Part shown: positions 1 to 8,384 of the stretch, piece after piece
Layout of the letters: every line of letters starts with the position of its first letter
How positions within the stretch are numbered: the first letter of the stretch is position 1
Assembly: GCA_903926075.1 (NCBI GenBank)
Contig: CAIYHQ010000132.1
Coordinates: 1-32,453, forward strand
Reading direction: 5' to 3'
Length of the DNA stretch: 32,453 bases
DNA from: an uncultured Methanomicrobiales archaeon
GTDB lineage: Archaea > Halobacteriota > Methanomicrobia > Methanomicrobiales > Methanospirillaceae
Position numbers and translations under genes: made by a program
Notes under the pieces: generated by a model
Database searches by the model: none
What the model was told of the DNA's origin: nothing
Seen by the model: the letters and a program-made list of their open reading frames with translations, nothing else

Positions 1-243
1 AGTAGTAACAGTAGTTGGTTTGGTAGTAGTAGTAACAGTAGTTGGTTTGGTAGTAGTAGCAACAGTAGTTGGTTTGGTAGTAGTAGTAACAGTAGTTGGT
101 TTGGTAGTAGTAGCAACAGTAGTTGGTTTGGTAGTAGTAGTAACAGTAGTTGGTTTGGTAGTAGTAGCAACAGTAGTTGGTTTGGTAGTAGTAGCAACAG
201 TAGTTGGTTTGGTAGTAGTAATAACAGTAGTTGGTTTGGTAGT
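1..243. repeat. 27-bp tandem repeat, nine units, open to the left
   Basis: Nine head-to-tail 27-bp units (unit starts at 1, 28, 55, 82, 109, 136, 163, 190, 217). Units differ at one or two positions (AGTAGTAAC or AGTAGCAAC; the last has AGTAATAAC). On the minus strand each encodes TTKPTTV(T/A)T, so the repeat lies inside the secreted-protein gene and keeps its frame. Near-identity at DNA level suggests recent expansion and likely copy-number variation between strains. Confidence 0.95.
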
Positions 244-780
244 CTCAAAAATTGTTGATGTAGGAGTGATGTCACACTTATGCGGGTTGTTGCCAGAAGC
301 AGTACATCCGGGCAATGGTGTTCTAACGGTAGTAGTAACAGTTGTAGGATGTGTAGTCGCTATAATTGTTGATGTAGGAGTGATTTCACATTTATGAGGG
401 GTATTACCTGAAGCCGTACACCCTGGTAATGGTGTGCTAATTGTAGTAGTAACAGTAGTTGGTTTTTTCGTTTCTTTATTCAGCTCTGCAACTACTGGCG
501 GGAGATTATACTGAGGCGGTCCTGCGATCTCAACATGAGGAGGTGGAATTTCCACGTAAGACGGTGTATCAATTACAGGTTCATATGCGTTATCTACATT
601 GGGTGATAATATCGGTTCATTGAATATTATCAAAGGTACAATTTCATAGGGAATAGGTGGGACATAAGGTTGTAAATTAACAGTTAAGGACTGGTTAGAA
701 TCATCAGCTGAAACGATCGAAATAAAAATCAAAATTACCAGTATGATGAACAGAATAGCTGGATAAAATTTTAATGTCAT
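1..780 (-). CDS. Secreted Thr/Pro-repeat surface protein (C-terminus beyond window)
   Basis: Open minus frame of 260 codons from ATG at 780-778 to the left edge with no stop, so the gene is partial. A perfect GGAGGTGA ribosome site lies at 788-795, only 16 bp after the stop of the upstream propeller gene, so the two are probably co-transcribed. Residues 1-25 form a signal peptide (MTLKFYPAILFII... ending VSA-DD). Residues about 30-105 are Pro-rich. Two copies of a module with PLPGCTASGN, then PHKC and ITPTSTI, follow, each with two cysteines (probable disulfide). The rest is a 9-residue repeat TTKPTTV(T/A)T, at least nine units, as in mucin-like, heavily O-glycosylated stalks. I infer an extracellular, possibly wall-anchored protein. 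No enzymatic domain is visible in the part present. Confidence 0.8.
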   Translation of the reverse strand, partial: MTLKFYPAILFIILVILIFISIVSADDSNQSLTVNLQPYVPPIPYEIVPLIIFNEPILSPNVDNAYEPVIDTPSYVEIPPPHVEIAGPPQYNLPPVVAELNKETKKPTTVTTTISTPLPGCTASGNTPHKCEITPTSTIIATTHPTTVTTTVRTPLPGCTASGNNPHKCDITPTSTIFETTKPTTVITTTKPTTVATTTKPTTVATTTKPTTVTTTTKPTTVATTTKPTTVTTTTKPTTVATTTKPTTVTTTTKPTTVTT

Positions 781-796
781 CGTGAATTCACCTCCA

Positions 797-2011
797 TTAT
801 CCAAGTTTCACTACCCAGGCGTCATATCCACCTGATCCGTACGAATTTGTCATACCAACCATGATGTATTCATTTGGATTTGTCTCAATGACAGAATTCA
901 ATGCATCCTCTTTAGGTCCGCCGATCGTAGTGCTCCACTGGTAATTTCCGTCTGAATCGATTTTAATAAGCCATGCATCCAGGCTTCCTGAACCGTACGA
1001 TTTTGTTGTTGCACCAATGAGATATCCTCCGTCGTAAGTCCTTATCAATGAAAATCCCTTATCATCTTCTTTACCACCGTAGGTCTTTTCCCAGATGACT
1101 TTCCCGGCAGAATCTATTTCAAAGATCCAGACATCACTTCCTCCCGAACCCTGTGAATCTGTCTCCCCTAAGATAATATAGTGATTATCCGGTGTTTCAA
1201 TGACTTTATGGCCTGAATCTTCCATTACTCCTCCATATGTCTTTTCCCAGAGAAGATTACCACCTTTATCTACTTTTGCTACCCATGCATCGAAGTTGCC
1301 ATTTCCTGATACATCCTTATACCCGGTTATAACATATCCTCCATCTTTTACTTCAATTACTGATTGTGCATCTGTCGTATAATTATTAACGAAACTTTTT
1401 CTCCACAATGTATCGCCATTCTGGTCAATAAGGCCCATATATGCAATAAAATGAGAAGAATTCTTTAAAAACAGGTGCCCAATATAGAAAAATTGTCCCT
1501 GAGAATTTTTAATTATGGCATTCGGGGCTTCATCAACCTGTTTTAAAGTTGTGACATTCCAGACGATATTTCCATCCTTGTCTAATTTTACAAATGCTGC
1601 GTTATCAGGTCCATCTTGACCATATGGTTTGTTAAAGCCTGATAAAACAAATCCTCCGTCTGGAGTCTGGATAATTGCTTTGACATAATCAAGTATGGAA
1701 GAGTTCTTACTTTTTGTCCAAATAGTATCACCATTCCTATCAATTTTTTTTACCCAGAAATTATCTAAGTGACTGACAGATGTTTTAGTACCGCCTCCCA
1801 AAACAAATGAATCATTTCCAACGGGCACAATACAGATAGCATAATCATCTGCTTTCTGTCCATACGTCTTTGCCCAATCGATAGAAAGGGAAGTTGTAGT
1901 GACCGGTTGTGTTTCCGCCGTAATGGGTGCCGCCGCTTGCAGATTCCAAACGATCAAGGTCCCAAAAATAAAAGCAATCATGAAATATTTAAAGTATTTA
2001 AGATTAAGCAT
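797..2011 (-). CDS. Secreted seven-repeat beta-propeller protein
   Basis: 404 aa. Residues 1-27 are a signal peptide (basic start, hydrophobic core, ending QAAA). The rest is seven repeats of about 50 residues, each starting near W-x-K-T-Y-G-G and continuing with D-D/E, S-V-I-E-T, D-G-G-Y-(V/I/L)-(I/L)-x-G, G-S-G-x-x-D-A-W-(V/L)-x-K-(V/I)-D and D/G-G-(N/D). Seven such units fit one complete seven-bladed propeller. The family (repeat proteins annotated as hypothetical or PQQ/WD-like) is extracellular and usually binding rather than catalytic. No catalytic residues stand out. It is followed 16 bp later by the Thr/Pro-repeat gene, suggesting a surface pair of propeller and stalk. Repeats 1 and 3 are the most diverged. 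Confidence 0.8.
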   Translation of the reverse strand: MLNLKYFKYFMIAFIFGTLIVWNLQAAAPITAETQPVTTTSLSIDWAKTYGQKADDYAICIVPVGNDSFVLGGGTKTSVSHLDNFWVKKIDRNGDTIWTKSKNSSILDYVKAIIQTPDGGFVLSGFNKPYGQDGPDNAAFVKLDKDGNIVWNVTTLKQVDEAPNAIIKNSQGQFFYIGHLFLKNSSHFIAYMGLIDQNGDTLWRKSFVNNYTTDAQSVIEVKDGGYVITGYKDVSGNGNFDAWVAKVDKGGNLLWEKTYGGVMEDSGHKVIETPDNHYIILGETDSQGSGGSDVWIFEIDSAGKVIWEKTYGGKEDDKGFSLIRTYDGGYLIGATTKSYGSGSLDAWLIKIDSDGNYQWSTTIGGPKEDALNSVIETNPNEYIMVGMTNSYGSGGYDAWVVKLG

Positions 2012-2031
2012 AGTAATTGCAACTATTATGA

Positions 2032-2046
2032 TTTAATATAGTAAAA
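2032..2046 (-). promoter_or_regulatory. Putative archaeal TATA box for the propeller gene
   Basis: On the minus strand this reads TTTTACTATATTAAA, centred about 28 bp before the ATG at 2011. That spacing would give a leaderless or very short-leader transcript. Assigned by pattern only. Confidence 0.4.
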
Positions 2047-2104
2047 CATTTTCGAAACCTTCTATTTTCCATGAAAAACAAGAGAGTCTAGTATTTGGTC
2101 CCCT

Positions 2105-3040
2105 TTAAAATGGATCAGGATCTGATTTCTTTATCTTCTTAATGGTTTCGACAAACAACTTTAGGGCTTCTTCAAATGAAAATGCTATTGGTATTCGAAT
2201 TGTGCGATATGAATCTTTTCTCTGTTGATTTCCATATTTATCGGTATATTCTTCATCATGAGTAATCAGATGATATATTATTGTTATCATTTTTCTAACA
2301 AAGGCGATAATAGATTTTCCTGCTCCAATTACTGTTTTTTTAGAGTCATAAAAGTCCTTGAGCATACTTTTTTACCTCTTGCAGCTGCATGAGCGGCTTG
2401 AGTCAATATCCATCTTGCTAAACGTGATCCTTTTTTGGTGATTGATCGATTTACATGACGATCAGCTGATTACTAAACGTTTGGTACTATTCTTAATCAG
2501 TTTGTCATTTTCTCAGCAGAAGGAAAGTCATTCATATCTTCAATTTCCTCTCCAAGTTTCATCATCACCCGGAGACAATGACCGAGTTGCGTCAATGCAT
2601 TTTAAAGAGACTTTGTTCAAGAAACTTACGAATTTGAATCTCTTTTTTCTTTTTTGTTTGATTGGGCAGTTTTTTTAATAACTTATCTGCTGGTAATCCA
2701 ATAAGAAGCCCATTTACCACAACTTGTCCAAAAACTACAATAATATCAGTAAGTGTTTCACTAAGATGGAATAATTCGCTATCGAGAATACTATGAATCC
2801 GATTTTTGATATCTGTCCTCTTTCTAATGAGAAATTGTCTTAATCGGACAATTTTCCTGAAATTACGTTCATGTCATGAAACAACCCTTGATGGTTCGAT
2901 CATTCATTTCAAAGCGAGAAGAGTTATCATCTCCGAATCTATTTTATCGGTCTTTTTATGAGATAGCACTTTGATATCATGAACATTTCCCTCGACACCA
3001 GGAAGATGATCAATTAACATGTCGTAGATCTGAACCCATT
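2105..3040 (-). pseudogene. IS110-family transposase, decayed
   Basis: Reading the minus strand across several frames gives consecutive IS110 blocks: HKKTDKIDSEMITLLALK (end of the DEDD N-terminal domain), IVRLRQFLIRKRTDIKNRIHSIL (linker), and the Transposase_20 signature NRSITKKGSRLARWILTQAA, then an open 86-codon tail (2105-2365) with the usual HxL...YH ending. In-frame stops follow LALK and RVVS, and there are frameshifts near 2600 and 2480-2380. The first about 60 residues with the leading catalytic Asp are missing. No IS ends were identified. It must be non-functional. Confidence 0.8.
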
Positions 3041-3205
3041 AGTCACTAGTTGATTCGCATGATACCATCTGACATTTATTCTCAAGCGATACAGTTTCAT
3101 AGACGCTTGAGATATGATTATGCGTTAGCCAGAATAAATGTTGATTGCAACAATTCATATTGCATATGCACCAAGAAAGTATCTCATAAATACGGTGAAA
3201 AAGTA

Positions 3206-4852
3206 ATGAAATCAATATTCAATAAAATATCTACTGATTTTAATCAAGGTGTTCAATATTCAAAAAAATATCGGATATTAATTTTTTTCTCTATACTGTT
3301 AACATTTTTTGTTGTGGTTTTGGTGCATAATTTACACTTATTCACAACAATTATTTTTGAGGATGGAGATTATGCAGCAAATTCTATCCTTATTAATTTA
3401 GCTAAATCCTTTCAGTTATTAGTAGGTCATTATTCAAGAATGGGATTTAACCATCCGGGTCCAGCATTTTTATATGTTATGGCTTTTTTTGAAAAAATTT
3501 TCTTTGACGGACTCCACATAGTTCCTTCAGCATTTAATGCACAAGAAATTGGGATAATGTTCCTCAATTCTTTTTTTCTCGCAATCTGCTGTTATATTTT
3601 CTTTGATATGACAAAATCTGTAATAAAAACCCTTTCTGTGGTAGCATTAGTGTTGTTTTTTTACTCGATAAATCCGATTTTACTTTATTCCACATGGATG
3701 GCTCATGTGTTTTTTGCTCCTTTTTTTGCATTTATACTATCTGCATCAGTTGTTTCTGCAAAAAGATCCTCTTTTATTTGGGTGATGATATTAAGTGGAA
3801 TGTTTTTAATCCATGGTCATGTTACTTTCTTTTTGATTATATGCCCCGTTTTTCCTATCTCACTCATTCTTTGTTTATTTAAATATAAATTTGACTTCAA
3901 CAAATTTTTGCAGGATAATCGATTCAATATCCATTTATCAGTAATTATTATCATAGTTTTTTTAACTCCTATCTTTTTAAATACTATAATTAATTACCCC
4001 GGGGAATTTGGGAAATATTTCCAATATAGCTCAAATAGTGTTCGTGTAATACCTGATATCTATTCAATAATTGGATTTTTTTTGCCATTCTGGTCAATAG
4101 TTGTGACATCCATGCAATTCCCTTCAAAACTCCCTATTATAATGTCTGATAAACTTGCTGGATTATTCTCTTTATTTTTTATGAGTGGGGCGATAGTTAT
4201 TATATATAAATATACCTCCGAAAAAAAAATTAGAGAGATTATCTTAAGTACGAGTATAATAATATTCACAGTTTCTATCTTATTTTTACTTTATATTGCT
4301 AAAGGTATAGATGATCTTAGTGCTCTCAATCACTATACAGGTATATTTTTTTATGCAGTACCATTACTGCTATTGTGTTTAATTTTATTAGGGGTTATCT
4401 CAAAAATATCAAATTATAAAATCATAACAATAATTTTATTAATTTCTCTAATTACTATCGGTATCACAGCATCAATGGGTGATTTTACAAATCCCTATAA
4501 TGGATCTTCAGATTATAAAGAAATTGTAACCAAACTCCAATCTGATCCCAGATGGAATACTGATACAATTATATTAGATTTTTCTAGAGATTACTGGAGT
4601 GAAGTTGCGGGAATCGTAATAACCAGTAAAAGACTTGGAAAATCAATTTTTTTGTCAGATCCATTTTGGAAGGTTTTATTTACAAAGAATTATATATTTA
4701 AGTTAGATAATAAAAATGTAAATAAATCGAACAAAATTTGGCATATTAGATTAACCGATAAATTGGAAACTAATCAAAAAGTGATTCTCTCTAATAAGAA
4801 ATTTTCAATAATTGATGATCTTAATTCAACGATTGGTACAGGTAACGGTTAG
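3206..4852 (+). CDS. Polytopic membrane protein, possible GT-C type glycosyltransferase
   Basis: 548 aa from the ATG at 3206, chosen because GGTGA lies 7 bp upstream; the frame opens earlier (3050) but the extra 52 codons look non-coding and abut the transposase remnant. About 11-12 hydrophobic segments. After the first segment comes an external loop with E52-D53-G-D55 and, further on, N82-H-P-G-P86. An acidic first loop followed by a HPGP segment is seen in large membrane proteins of GT-C/PMT-like build that use polyprenyl-phosphate sugars. A soluble domain of about 100 residues follows at the C-terminus. Function is inference. The gene is much more AT-rich than its neighbours, with long T runs, consistent with acquisition by transfer. 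Confidence 0.6.
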   Translation: MKSIFNKISTDFNQGVQYSKKYRILIFFSILLTFFVVVLVHNLHLFTTIIFEDGDYAANSILINLAKSFQLLVGHYSRMGFNHPGPAFLYVMAFFEKIFFDGLHIVPSAFNAQEIGIMFLNSFFLAICCYIFFDMTKSVIKTLSVVALVLFFYSINPILLYSTWMAHVFFAPFFAFILSASVVSAKRSSFIWVMILSGMFLIHGHVTFFLIICPVFPISLILCLFKYKFDFNKFLQDNRFNIHLSVIIIIVFLTPIFLNTIINYPGEFGKYFQYSSNSVRVIPDIYSIIGFFLPFWSIVVTSMQFPSKLPIIMSDKLAGLFSLFFMSGAIVIIYKYTSEKKIREIILSTSIIIFTVSILFLLYIAKGIDDLSALNHYTGIFFYAVPLLLLCLILLGVISKISNYKIITIILLISLITIGITASMGDFTNPYNGSSDYKEIVTKLQSDPRWNTDTIILDFSRDYWSEVAGIVITSKRLGKSIFLSDPFWKVLFTKNYIFKLDNKNVNKSNKIWHIRLTDKLETNQKVILSNKKFSIIDDLNSTIGTGNG

Positions 4853-5165
4853 AATATGGGTGAAAAGCATGTATCTCAGTTTAGTGCCAAGTGAAAAAAA
4901 TTAATATTGTAAGATGTTGATCTAAATCTTTGACAGCCAGATGAAAACATTCTTGCGGTTGAAATACTGTACATCTTTGGCGGGTTCCTGGATAGACCAT
5001 ACTTGGGCGCCCGCATAGTATGTAGTTCTTTCGTTTTAGGGCCTAATTCTCGATAATCTAAGTTTTCTGAGTTAGTGAAGTACTGATTACAATTCGTGCC
5101 CCGTAAATTTTCAGGTATTGAACATCACACAAAAACATAAATAGAACATTCATGTAAGGTATTAT
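4853..5165. other. Intergenic, no gene seen
   Basis: 313 bp with stops in all frames. An AT-rich element ACATAAATAG at 5135-5144 lies about 26 bp before the lipoprotein ATG at 5166 and may be its TATA box; AAGGT at 5156-5160 is a weak ribosome site. Nothing else is recognised. Confidence 0.4.
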
Positions 5166-5639
5166 ATGAATAAGGCACTGTTATCTATAATAGGTATTCT
5201 TTTAATTGGGTTTGTAATATCAAGTGGATGTAATTCACTTGTAAAAGAACCAGTAATTACTGTTAAGAGTGTAGACCTTGTCGGCATTACACCGACAGAT
5301 CTGACAATGAGTGTAACCCTTAACATCGACAACCCGAATTTCATGGGAGTCACTATCGATATATTATCATGCAATATCGAATACTTAGATGGAAATAACT
5401 GGGTGCCTTTGACGCAAATAACAAGACAAAATGTTGAGATTAAAAAAGGTGAAAACACTCTTACTTTTACTGTGCAAATGAAAAATGCTGATCTGATCAA
5501 AGCCGGATTCAGTGGTTTTAAAAGTGGACAAATCTCATTGAAAATAGAAGGTACAGCCCAGGTATCATTCTTTGGGATTTCCTCAACAATACCCTTCTCT
5601 AAAACTGAGATAATTCCTATTGGGCAACCAACAAAATAA
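5166..5639 (+). CDS. LEA14-like (WHy domain) lipoprotein
   Basis: 157 aa. Residues 1-21 are a hydrophobic signal ending in a lipobox-like SSG with C22, so probably a lipid-anchored surface protein. Residues about 32-150 form a WHy/LEA_2 domain: VKSVDLVGITPTDLTMSV, NIDNPNFMGVTID (the NPN signature of the family), the internal ENTLTFTVQMKNADL strand and LKIEGTAQV. The family is a beta-sandwich linked to desiccation and hypersensitive responses; archaeal members have no defined partner. The gene stands alone, with flanking intergenic DNA on both sides. Confidence 0.8.
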   Translation: MNKALLSIIGILLIGFVISSGCNSLVKEPVITVKSVDLVGITPTDLTMSVTLNIDNPNFMGVTIDILSCNIEYLDGNNWVPLTQITRQNVEIKKGENTLTFTVQMKNADLIKAGFSGFKSGQISLKIEGTAQVSFFGISSTIPFSKTEIIPIGQPTK

Positions 5640-5753
5640 TTCCTATCTCTTTATAAAAAAATCAAAGGTCAGTTTTTTTGTCAAAAACTCCCCGCATATG
5701 GGCGTATTAAGTTTGTGATAAGATTAAAACGTGAAATAAACATACAGTCTTCT

Positions 5754-6539
5754 ATGTATAAATGGAATGCGAAAGAATATGCTGAAAATTCTTCCTTTCA
5801 AAAGTCGTCCGCATACGATTTTATCCAGAAACTGACGTTCAATGAAACAGATAGAATACTTGACATTGGGTGTGGCGACGGAAAAATCACGTTGGATCTT
5901 GCTAAAAAAGTTACCAGTGGTTATGTAATTGGTCTGGACCTCTCCAGCGATATGGTTAAATATGCTTATTCGAATTTTGAATCGGTTGAAAATATCTCTT
6001 TTATTAATGGTAATGCACAAACGCTCCCATTTTATAATGCTTTTGACGTTATCTTTTCCAATTATGCTCTTCATTGGGTACCCAATCATTACCAGTTACT
6101 CGCAGGAATCTATTGCGCCCTTCGTCCAAAAGGGAGAGTATTTGTACAAATGAGTGCAAAAGGAATTGGTACACCTATCTTCGATGCCACTGAGCAGGTA
6201 ATTAGCAAACCTTTCTGGAACAAATATTTTATTGGCTATGTTAATCCTTTTCAATATTATACCCTTGACGAGTATCGCTCTATCCTTGAAGGAGCCGAGT
6301 TTGCGATAAAACGGCTGGAAATCGTTCTGAGACAAATAGTGCATAAAAGCAGAGAAGGAATCACGGGTATGTTAAGGGCTGCTTTTCATCCTACCCTGGA
6401 GAGAGTTCCTCCCAATATTAGAGAAAATTTTCTAATGGAGTTAATAGATGTACTGGTGAGCAAATATCCTGCTGATAATGAGGGAGTTATTTGTATTCCC
6501 ACTATTGGGCTTCAATATGAGGCATGTATTAAAAAGTAA
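5754..6539 (+). CDS. Class I SAM-dependent methyltransferase (Tam/BioC-like)
   Basis: 261 aa from the ATG at 5754; an in-frame GTG at 5715 would add 13 residues, but family members begin near MYKWNAKEY and neither start has a clear ribosome site. Motif I is ILDIGCGDGKIT (SAM-binding glycine loop), the motif II acidic residue lies in VIGLDLSSDM, motif III is NGNAQTLPF, and FDVIFSNYALHW precedes the LRPKGRVFVQM post-motif. This order matches small-molecule carboxyl or C-methyltransferases of the trans-aconitate methyltransferase group. The substrate cannot be told from sequence. It has no obvious operon partner. Confidence 0.8.
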   Translation: MYKWNAKEYAENSSFQKSSAYDFIQKLTFNETDRILDIGCGDGKITLDLAKKVTSGYVIGLDLSSDMVKYAYSNFESVENISFINGNAQTLPFYNAFDVIFSNYALHWVPNHYQLLAGIYCALRPKGRVFVQMSAKGIGTPIFDATEQVISKPFWNKYFIGYVNPFQYYTLDEYRSILEGAEFAIKRLEIVLRQIVHKSREGITGMLRAAFHPTLERVPPNIRENFLMELIDVLVSKYPADNEGVICIPTIGLQYEACIKK

Positions 6540-6719
6540 ATATCTTAAGGAAATTAGTTCTTTTACGAATTTAAAGTCAGAACATTAATTTCAAGAATGA
6601 ATCTATCCCGAATATGGACCGGTTTTTCAATAGTATTATCATCAAGTTTTTATTGACTCATCGATCAGATAATTATTAATACTGGATTTGATAAGAGATA
6701 GTAAAATAAAAGGAAAATT

Positions 6720-7184
6720 ATGACAGATGCAGATCTTGTAAAAAGTGGCCAGGTTATGGGTCCGGTTGACTACGTAATAGTCGGGTTTCCAGGGAACAAA
6801 TTCAGTGGTGAAATAGCCCCTGAACTTGCAAACCTTGAAAAAAAAGGAATTATCCGGGTGATAGATCTGGTTTTTGTTTTAAAGAATGAAACCGGAAAAG
6901 TACTAATAACCGAAGCAAAGAATCTCGGAGGAGATACTGGTGATGCGTTCAGTAGATTCGCAGAGAATGCGAGCGAATGGTTTTCACTCGATGATATAGA
7001 AGCTATTGCAGAAGAATTGCCGATTAACAGCTCAGCTGGCATTATTCTATATGAAAACACTTGGGCGGTTCATTTCAAAGAAGCCGTTCTTAATTCCAAA
7101 GGAGTACTTCTTGACCAGGGTCGTATTCCGGCCGAAATAATAAGTAGTGTAATGCAGGGAAAAATTAAACAAGGAGGTGTATGA
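6720..7184 (+). CDS. DUF6325 family protein
   Basis: 154 aa, soluble. The start of the domain is typical: GPVDYVIVGFPGNKFSGEI, then LEKKGIIRVIDLVFVLKN, an acidic middle (EAIAEELPINSSAGIILYENTWA) and HFKEAVLNSKGVLLDQGRIPA. DUF6325 proteins are short, uncharacterised, and commonly sit next to SHOCT-domain genes, as here: the stop codon at 7182-7184 is 1 bp from the ATG of the SHOCT gene, and the ribosome site of that gene lies inside the end of this one. Translational coupling is likely. Role unknown; the family is often associated with stress or membrane proteins. Confidence 0.8.
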   Translation: MTDADLVKSGQVMGPVDYVIVGFPGNKFSGEIAPELANLEKKGIIRVIDLVFVLKNETGKVLITEAKNLGGDTGDAFSRFAENASEWFSLDDIEAIAEELPINSSAGIILYENTWAVHFKEAVLNSKGVLLDQGRIPAEIISSVMQGKIKQGGV

Positions 7185-7185
7185 A

Positions 7186-7431
7186 ATGAGAGGAAGAGGA
7201 ATAATGCTCGTTGCCGGAATGAAAATGGGGCAAAAAAAAGCCTCACAGGCAACGGCCTTAAAAGAACAGGGTGCTGCAGAAGCTCAGCAGCAGATGGCAC
7301 AGGCACCGACTGCATTAAGTCCGGAAACAGATGTTACAGTTCAGTTGCAAAAATTTGCCGAACTGCATAAATCAGGCGTACTATCAGATGAAGAGTTCAC
7401 AGCCGCTAAAAAAAATCTCCTGGGAATTTAA
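7186..7431 (+). CDS. Short SHOCT-domain protein
   Basis: 81 aa from the ATG at 7186, which has AAGGAGGTG at 7171-7178. Residues 1-50 are a Gly/Met/Ala/Gln-rich lead (GRGIMLVAGMKMGQKKA, then AEAQQQMAQAP). Residues about 53-81 are a SHOCT motif: LQKFAELHKSGVLSDEEFTAAKKNLLG, the short C-terminal helix pair thought to mediate oligomerisation. It overlaps the control region of the DUF6325 gene, so the two products probably act together. Confidence 0.85.
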   Translation: MRGRGIMLVAGMKMGQKKASQATALKEQGAAEAQQQMAQAPTALSPETDVTVQLQKFAELHKSGVLSDEEFTAAKKNLLGI

Positions 7432-7451
7432 ACCCTGGAAAAAAATTGTTT

Positions 7452-8312
7452 TTAGATTTTTGTATAGAACAGTGTAGCCTTTCCATTTGGATATAAAAGT
7501 GTAAGCTCTGTGTTCTTAACTGAATATTTAGTTGCATTTTGAAGATTACCCAGATATGTCGATTCCTGTGCCATAACTCCGTCCGGCTCCGGGCAGAACA
7601 TCCGAGTACTTCCAGGTTGTGATATTTCAAGTTTATCACCCTCAACCTGGAAACTGGCAAAGTATCGGTTACATCCTGATGAGCCTGTCACTTTCCCATC
7701 TGATTCAAATATTGCAGTAATATTTGTCCCCTTAATGGTTTCATTAACAATGTTATTTTCATTCATCGAATCCAGTTTCCATGAACCGGTCAGAATAACA
7801 GGGTTGTATTTCGCAAAAACCAGTTGATTTTTCCCATCCATGTCCTGTACCTTAAGCTCATTTGCTGTTACCGAGAAAGTGGATGAATTCTCGAGTATGC
7901 CTAAATATATCCTTTCCTGGTCCATATTACCGTCCGGCTCCCCACAAAACATCATAGTAGAGCCAGCGTTTCCAAAGGATATTTTATTCTCTGTGACATT
8001 ATAAGAAGTAAAATAATTATTACATCCCGAATTCCCATTTATATTTCCCTCTGCGCTAAAATTAGCGGTTATAGTAGTCCCGGGGACCAGCTTAACTGAA
8101 TTTCCTTTATTAATGATTGACTGAAGCGACCAAATACCATTCGTAAGTAAAAGTTTTGAATCAGCAGATACCGTGGATGCAGCAGGAAGATTGCCCGAAT
8201 CTATCGTTCCCGGAGGGGACGTTGGGGGAATTTGAGTTGTTTGTTGTGTGCATCCGGTTATCAGTACTGCAAGAATTATACAGGTGATGCTAAGCACCAG
8301 GTATGACTTCAT
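7452..8312 (-). CDS. Lipoprotein with two META domains
   Basis: 286 aa. Residues 1-20 are a signal with lipobox LITGC (C21), then a Pro/Thr/Ser linker. Two META (HslJ-like) domains follow, about residues 58-170 and 172-285. Each has W-x-L, an Ile-Thr-Ala strand, GN/GS-S-G-C-N-x-Y-F and M-F-C-x-E-P-D-G-x-M-x-Q-E. The paired Cys in each domain (SGCN and MFC) could form a disulfide. META domains occur in heat-shock and motility-associated surface proteins and have no enzymatic activity known. The gene is convergent with the DUF6325-SHOCT pair, leaving about 20 bp between the ends. Confidence 0.85.
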   Translation of the reverse strand: MKSYLVLSITCIILAVLITGCTQQTTQIPPTSPPGTIDSGNLPAASTVSADSKLLLTNGIWSLQSIINKGNSVKLVPGTTITANFSAEGNINGNSGCNNYFTSYNVTENKISFGNAGSTMMFCGEPDGNMDQERIYLGILENSSTFSVTANELKVQDMDGKNQLVFAKYNPVILTGSWKLDSMNENNIVNETIKGTNITAIFESDGKVTGSSGCNRYFASFQVEGDKLEISQPGSTRMFCPEPDGVMAQESTYLGNLQNATKYSVKNTELTLLYPNGKATLFYTKI

Positions 8313-8333
8313 ACCTCTAAATATTTATTTTCA

Positions 8334-8343
8334 CTATAAATAG
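8334..8343 (-). promoter_or_regulatory. Putative TATA box for the META lipoprotein
   Basis: Minus strand reads CTATTTATAG, 22-31 bp before the ATG at 8312. This distance suggests a nearly leaderless transcript. Pattern-based only. Confidence 0.45.
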
Positions 8344-8384
8344 TACTTCTTTTGTGTACTCAATTTAAACCTGAAAGGAAAAAA

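Noticed and set aside
1-243. Possible CRISPR array
   Set aside because: The units are contiguous with no spacers and keep a coding frame.
20-397. Plus-strand valine-rich ORF (MVVVVTVVGLVVV...)
   Set aside because: Antisense reading of the 27-bp repeat; the minus frame has a signal peptide, ribosome site and Cys modules and explains the sequence.
3050-3205. 52-codon N-terminal extension of the membrane protein
   Set aside because: It is compositionally unlike the rest, overlaps the transposase boundary, and the ATG at 3206 has a ribosome site.
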